Positions 59,040 through 64,000 of a stretch of DNA of 64,000 nucleotides are shown here, one piece after another. The translations under genes and the position numbers were made by a program. The stretch spans positions 31,041,501-31,105,500 of the forward strand of contig CM065387.1 of NCBI GenBank assembly GCA_033060915.1, given 5' to 3'. The notes under the pieces were generated by a model that made no database searches, had not been told where the DNA came from, and worked only from the letters and a program-made list of their open reading frames with translations. Numbering within the stretch: the first letter of the stretch is position 1; each line of letters opens with the position of its first letter. The stretch comes from Euryodendron excelsum. Its lineage: Eukaryota > Streptophyta > Magnoliopsida > Ericales > Pentaphylacaceae.

Positions 59040-59215
59040 ATTTATCTTATATTGTTTCATTCCGCAGCCATTCAAGCAGAGGCCTCGGCAGGGTCTGAAT
59101 TGTCTCTCTTTTGAGAGCATGTACCCAGCAGGGTAGTTTATTGAGCTTCATGGTATTATCTGCTTTTTTATTAACAAAATTCTTACTTTACCCAGAAAAA
59201 AAACAAAAACGAAAA
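59040..59215 (+). repeat. Possible short LINE 3' tail
   Basis: The end TGCTTTTTTATTAACAAAATTC...TACCCAGAAAAAAAAC resembles plant LINE 3' ends with an A-tail. No target duplication was found. Confidence 0.3.
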
Positions 59216-59641
59216 AAAAGATCTACATGAGCATATAGAGAAGAAGATATATTCCTGACGAGGCAAAAAATTATATATCGTTCAAAAGGTAGAAGATTAA
59301 TAGGTATTGTAAACTTGTGATTGACCAAAGAATCCACACATTCAATAGTCCCAAAAATCTCAAGAACAAATATATATGTGGTAGAATGATTCCAGTCTTC
59401 CCAAGTAAAAGGGCAGGGAAAGCAATATTTTTCTCGACATCCTCTGTCAGTTGATCCAATAGCTTCCATTCCTCTCAAGGGAATACAGTAGGAAAAGTGA
59501 CCCTTATCCTGATCCAGTACCACCATAAAAAATGAAAATGCAATATGAATCTAGAAATTCTTCTTGTTTCTTCCTATTTTATAGGGTTTTTTTCTTTTTT
59601 TGTAATTTTAGCCAATAACTTAACAGGTATGCCACCACTAC

Positions 59642-59930
59642 TATTGGAGAGTTTAATGTGCTTTGTTAGTCTATTACCTAACAGCTCAAGCTTTTGAGAC
59701 CACTGGTGTTTCAAGATCATATAAGAGCCGAGGTTGGAGGAGGTCTTGGATTCAAGTGTCTCCGCCTATATTTGTTCCCCAATTGCATTTTGGTGCTCTC
59801 CATCTCTGTATGTTGAATCTCCACATGGAAGACCAGGATGTACGTGAGAGAGAGTGTTGGAGAGGCTGATATGCATTCTTGGGCCCCTTCCCAAATAGCT
59901 TAAGCTTTTAGAACTATTGGTGACCTAACA
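59642..59930 (+). mobile_element. TRIM-like mini retrotransposon, 289 bp
   Basis: Two ~75-bp direct terminal repeats (59642-59714 and 59855-59930) share TTGGAGAG, TGATATGC-like and AGCTTAAGCTTTT, the second ending GGTGACCTAACA. Just inside the first is AGATCATATAAGAGCCGAGG, a decayed version of the initiator-tRNA-Met primer site TGGTATCAGAGC. GTGAGAGAGAG before the second repeat fits a polypurine tract. ACTAC occurs at both flanks, offset by one base. It has no coding capacity. A relative lies at 32277-32475. Confidence 0.7.
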
Positions 59931-60228
59931 TACTACATCCTAGGTCTTCCCATTCCATCATCTAGCTCATGATTCGATTTTGATCGTTATCAACCTCTTC
60001 AATCAGATTGCAATTTCCCATGGCTGACGCCCACAATTAATAATATTGTTATTTCTTAAGTTCAATGGAAAAAACAGACAGTCAGGCAAAGATAGAAAGC
60101 GTTTACAAATGTTCTAGAATAATTTAAACCAATTTGAATAGGCAACCAGAATGAATTATGACCACCATATTATATTTCAATAGAGCTATTCCAGTTATAA
60201 AAGCAAGATTTATTTTCCAGTAGTTTTT

Positions 60229-60440
60229 TTTTTTTAATAGCAACCCACGAAAGGATCTAACCTTTATGGGCACTCACAGACCATTAAATACTCACTCACA
60301 CACCCAAACCTCCCCGATGTGGGACGCCAGCCCAAAGTGCAAACCCAGCCCCTAGACGTGGGCCGTAAAGCCCCAACTGCACCTATGGGCAGCCACACCG
60401 TCCTTGACTGAAGCTGGCCTGGGAACTCTCCACACCTGCC
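60229..60440 (-). repeat. SINE-like sequence with A-tail
   Basis: On the minus strand about 200 bp of GC-richer sequence (GTTCCCAGGCCAGC..., GTCCCACATCGGGGAGG, GTGAGTGAGTATTTAATGG) ends in GTTGCTATT plus a run of A. The composition and tail suggest a small retroposon. No A/B-box pair or target duplication was confirmed. Confidence 0.35.
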
Positions 60441-60623
60441 AAGACGCAGTCCGTTTGAATACGAAATCATCAGCTCTCATGTACTTATCTAAAGCTTCAT
60501 TGTATTCAGGCCAATTGCCTACAAAAGCAAAATCATTAGCTACCAAGATGAACGGACGCTTACAAAGAATGATGATCCACCACTATGAACACTCTAAAAG
60601 GGAAAATGCTTTTAGACTAGGGT

Positions 60624-60984
60624 CAAGGATCAAAATTTCATTTCAGTATGTTGTTACGATTAGCACGGAAACAGAAACGTTTCAGAAATGTTTTGCGATG
60701 TTTCAGAAACATTTCAGAAGTGACAAATATTAATATAGTAAAGAACAACTTTTTTGCACTTTTCACAATAAACGTTGTACAACATTTATGAAAAATTCTA
60801 AGTTCGTGTTGACGCAACATGTTATTTCGGTATAGCATTGCATTTGGTGCATTTTTCTATGTTCCAATGTGTTTTGATGGAAACAATAGAATTTTGTTAC
60901 TCCTCTAGTGTTTTGTTTCGATTTCTTACGAGACGCAAATGCTTCGGCAGTTTTGATGGAAACAAATGAAAATTTTGTTCCTTG
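60624..60984. mobile_element. hAT-like MITE, 361 bp
   Basis: Inverted ends CAAGGATCAAAATTTCATTT and, on the other strand, CAAGGAACAAAATTTTCATTT-like sequence, flanked by a perfect 8-bp duplication ACTAGGGT (60616-60623 and 60985-60992). The body contains repeated GTTTCAGAAA motifs. It is related to 62753-63484 in inverted orientation. Confidence 0.78.
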
Positions 60985-60992
60985 ACTAGGGT

Positions 60993-62744
60993 ACATTTGT
61001 GGATAGACATAATTAGCAACCAAGGGTAATGGAGTTTCCATCAGTCATTCATCCAGCTATGACAGATCAAAACCACTGTGTCCTTAACTCTATTACCTTC
61101 TCACTCCAAATCCGAAATGATATAACTCCTATTGCTAACCCATGAAGATATTATGCATCTATAGATTATGAGAAACCTGAATCAAATTTATCTAATGCCC
61201 TTTTGTTTGTTAGGGATGTATTATTGCATCAACTACCATTGTTGAATGTCAATGTGTCAAGTCACTTACAACCTACTGTTAGATTGAGTGGTATTGACAA
61301 CCCCCCAAAGGATATGTGCGCCTCTCAAGTCCCAGTTGGGAACACAAAGTATTCTTATCAAAAGGATTAAAAAGAAAAAAGGTTAAAATAACAGTCAAGG
61401 AAAAAAGAAAAAAAAAAATTGCCACATCACCTTGTCGACAGTTTTATAGGAGAAATGACTCATGATTAGGTAAAATAATTCTGATAGAATTAGGAACAGT
61501 GTTCAGGGTCCTTTCTCCTTTGACCAAATGTTTTTCTTTCCTCGTGATTAATTTTGTTGTCATGTATTCGAATGAAATTTTTACTTTATGAATCATTTTT
61601 TTTCCTTATATCAGTATATATAGATATAATTCCCCTGTATTCATTATGTAACTGGTGCTGAAACAATTGAAATAAATGGAAAGTTTTCTGACACATATAA
61701 TTCCCGTGAAACTGATTCTGAAAATCAAAGGCAAATCATTGCTTAGAGAAGACATTTTTACTTTTCTCACCATCATAATGTATGAGAAAGAAGTCATAAT
61801 TCAGTTGTACTCCAGAGACCTCCAGCTGGGCAACATGATGTCAAAGGGTGTAGACTTCCACCCCGCCATGCTATAATAGATCTTTCATCAAGCCTAAGAG
61901 ACAACGTTTTAGATGTAAAATCGCAGGAGCTTTAACTTATAAAGAGACCAATAAGACACAAACTTCAATTACCTTCTGCAGTCTTCCTGCTTAGTAAGAA
62001 TTCCTAAAATCAGAAATTATAATTTTTTTTTCTGCAAATTATGTCTTGCAATGTCACATACACTATTAAGGGTAACACTAGGGCTAGAAAGATACTTTTT
62101 ACGCTAGATGAACTCTATGCATAACTTGTCTATAACACTATCTGCAAACCTAAGCCCCACAAGACATCAATTCTTCATGCCACACTCCAAATCTAATATT
62201 TCTATCGGCACATCAAATTGCTGAAAGGCATTGGTTTCTCCCCAATTTGGTAATCTGATATGTATGTTTAGATTCATTACTGCTCATTACATTTACTACC
62301 ACTTGTTTGTAGGTTATTCACCATCTTTGTAGACCAATGCATATTGTGTCCTCACTCCTGCACTTCAACTTAAATACCTGTTTATTAGATTGTGATATCA
62401 CTAATCAAACAATCTACTACTAAAGACAACACAGTGTCTTGCTCTACTGCTACCATTACACAAGTAGTATTTCACAGGCCAACCAAACAAAATCGGAATG
62501 ATTTCTGTTATGCATTTCACCACTATCCCAGTGGTATGGGCTCAAAATCTCATCCCCTACGACTCGTGGTCATCTAACATCTTGATGGGGTCCCCACACT
62601 GGTGTACTATTGGCTTTGGACTCTATGCCTTTTCAAAGGGCTTCCTAAATTGAATATTGTCTAGCATCCAGTATATTATATCTTGTGCTGTACACACGTA
62701 TGCCAATTAATTCCTCAACAAAAAAAATATTTGGGTTAAACTTG
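60993..62744. other. Sequence upstream of lipase exon A, no exon confirmed
   Basis: Expected to be intron of the lipase gene. No frame resembles the N-terminal membrane segments of the family. A minus-strand frame at 61805-61870 (MAGWKSTPFDIMLPSWRSLEYN region) after an ATTATAG acceptor-like site is exon-like but unassigned. Confidence 0.4.
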
Positions 62745-62752
62745 TGTATGAA

Positions 62753-63484
62753 CAAGGAACAAAATTTCCATTTATTTCCTTCGAATGAATGAAAATTTTC
62801 CATTTCCTAAGATACTAAAATGAAACATTAGTAGAATATCGAAATTTCAATGTTTCTACTAAAACACATTGAAATGCATCAGAACACTATGAAACATACC
62901 AAATCAATGAGTTTTTTCGATGCGTATTTGCAAATTTGATCATTCCTTGTAACTTTGTTCTTTTTTATTATTACTATTACAATTACCATAATTTATGTTA
63001 TCTTTATTATTTGATAAAAGATTTTATTTATTGTCACTACAATTAATTTAGGCCAACATTTCCAAAAATTTATTTGAAAACTAATGCATTAAAGAAATAC
63101 GTAAACTCCCAAATTATCTTATAATCATGCAATACCAACATTAAGTTATTATCATTTTATAAAGATAGAACTTCTATCGTACTCAATTAATTAATGATTG
63201 ATGAAATTACTAAAATTAACTTTTTGAACTATTTTTTCCACATTAGCACTTACTAATCAATGCCATTGTAGATTTTTCTAAGGTAAATGCATATATAGCC
63301 CACAAACATGTTCAATTATTAATTTATTAGCTTTAGAAATACACATGGATCTTCTATCCATGTTTTCAAATGTTTCCTTATGTTTCCATTTTTATTCTGT
63401 TTTCATCATGTTTCCGAATCATTTCCGAAACATTTCTATTTCCAAGCCGACTAAAAGTGTATCAAAACGAAATTTTGATCCTTG
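62753..63484. mobile_element. hAT-like MITE, longer relative, 732 bp
   Basis: Ends CAAGGAACAAAATTTCC and, on the other strand, CAAGGATCAAAATTTCG, flanked by TGTATGAA (62745-62752) and TGTATGGA (63485-63492), 7 of 8 identical. Compared with 60624-60984 it is inverted and has about 370 bp of extra AT-rich sequence in the middle (about 62925-63340), which may be a further insertion. Confidence 0.68.
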
Positions 63485-63557
63485 TGTATGGACAAGTAAT
63501 GCAAAGCATGAAAAGAAGAAAAATGGCAACTCTAGAATTTTACATAGACCAGACCTG

Positions 63558-64000
63558 TGTTACCATAATACTCGACTACCCTAACGAATTGCGTTTTTGG
63601 TATGGTGTTCCGAAACATGGTATTCTGGCATTCCAAAACGGTGAATTTAGCAATCTAAATAGATCCCAAGTTTTTTCTTATTTATATCTTTAAAGGTCAC
63701 CTAACGAAAAAAAAAAAATCAATTATAATGAACAAAAATATAATAAGAATGGGATTTTGGCATAACAATATGCAACAAAAAAAAAAAATGGGCCATACTA
63801 CTCCTAGAATGTTTTTTTCGATGATTAATTTTAAAAAAACATAAATTATGTTCTATTAAATGTCTGATTATTAAAGAAAATTCTTTTAAAAGTACCTTAA
63901 TTCTAATAATATACTTTATATAAGTCTACTCCCAGCGTATCACATTTTAAAACATGTGGCATACCACGTTTCCGTTTTCATTCCACGTACCGAAACGATC
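63558..64000. repeat. Further copy of the ~450-bp repeat, cut by the window edge
   Basis: Same order of blocks as at 32689-33600: TGTTACCATAATACTC, GAAACATGGTATTCTGGCAT, TTAAAGGTCACCTAACGAA, AGTACCTTAATTCTAATA, CATGTGGCATACCACGTTTC and CGAAACGATC at the end of the window. Confidence 0.7.

Noticed and set aside
59188..59526. 112-codon minus-strand frame near lipase exon A as the missing N-terminus
   Set aside because: No similarity to the family's membrane segments, no fitting splice sites, and the alternative frame is equally open.
1..64000. CRISPR arrays, operons or prokaryotic mobile elements
   Set aside because: Tandem arrays here lack unique spacers of constant length, and the genome style is plant nuclear throughout.

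Overview
The window is nuclear DNA of a flowering plant, almost certainly a eudicot with a repeat-rich genome. It has AT-rich introns with GT-AG borders, plant LTR retrotransposon lineages, plant L1-type LINEs, CACTA, Mutator-like and hAT-like DNA elements, and a piece of plant 5.8S-ITS2-26S rDNA. I do not name the species. No bacterial-style operons, tRNA genes or CRISPR arrays were seen.

Only one host gene is convincing. It lies on the minus strand from about 58.9 kb down to 24.3 kb and encodes a class 3 lipase of the plant diacylglycerol-lipase-alpha-like family. I could place ten exons by reading frame, splice phase and splice dinucleotides. The N-terminal membrane exons are not in the window and probably lie beyond 64 kb. 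The introns are swollen by transposons. One is 19.8 kb and holds an 11.5-kb Ty3/gypsy element, a copia solo LTR, an rDNA-bearing LINE and a long perfect-looking hairpin. One intron uses a GC donor, and one acceptor reads CAA instead of CAG.

The left part (1-22.9 kb) is a nested transposon block. At the edge is the start of a minus-strand Athila-like element (1-1894). A Mutator-like element occupies 7593-21920, with about 280-bp terminal inverted repeats and a perfect 9-bp target duplication. It carries a broken N-terminal transposase fragment and has itself received four insertions. These are a 5.46-kb solo LTR with TSD TATGT (8870-14327), an Athila-like solo LTR with TSD CTATA (15699-17019), a second related LTR (17316-about 18600), and a CACTA element with TSD AGA (18818-21416) that has captured a piece of an aldehyde dehydrogenase gene.

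The middle (24-41 kb) is the 3' half of the lipase gene. Its introns hold copia fragments, a TRIM remnant, a tandem array of an unnamed ~450-bp repeat, a LINE-derived insertion, a hAT-like MITE and a copia solo LTR. The right part (41-64 kb) holds the Athila-like element, the hairpin, the LINE interrupted by rDNA, the three upstream lipase exons, a TRIM, two related hAT-like MITEs with 8-bp duplications and another copy of the ~450-bp repeat. All element coding regions seen are broken by stops, frameshifts or changed catalytic residues.
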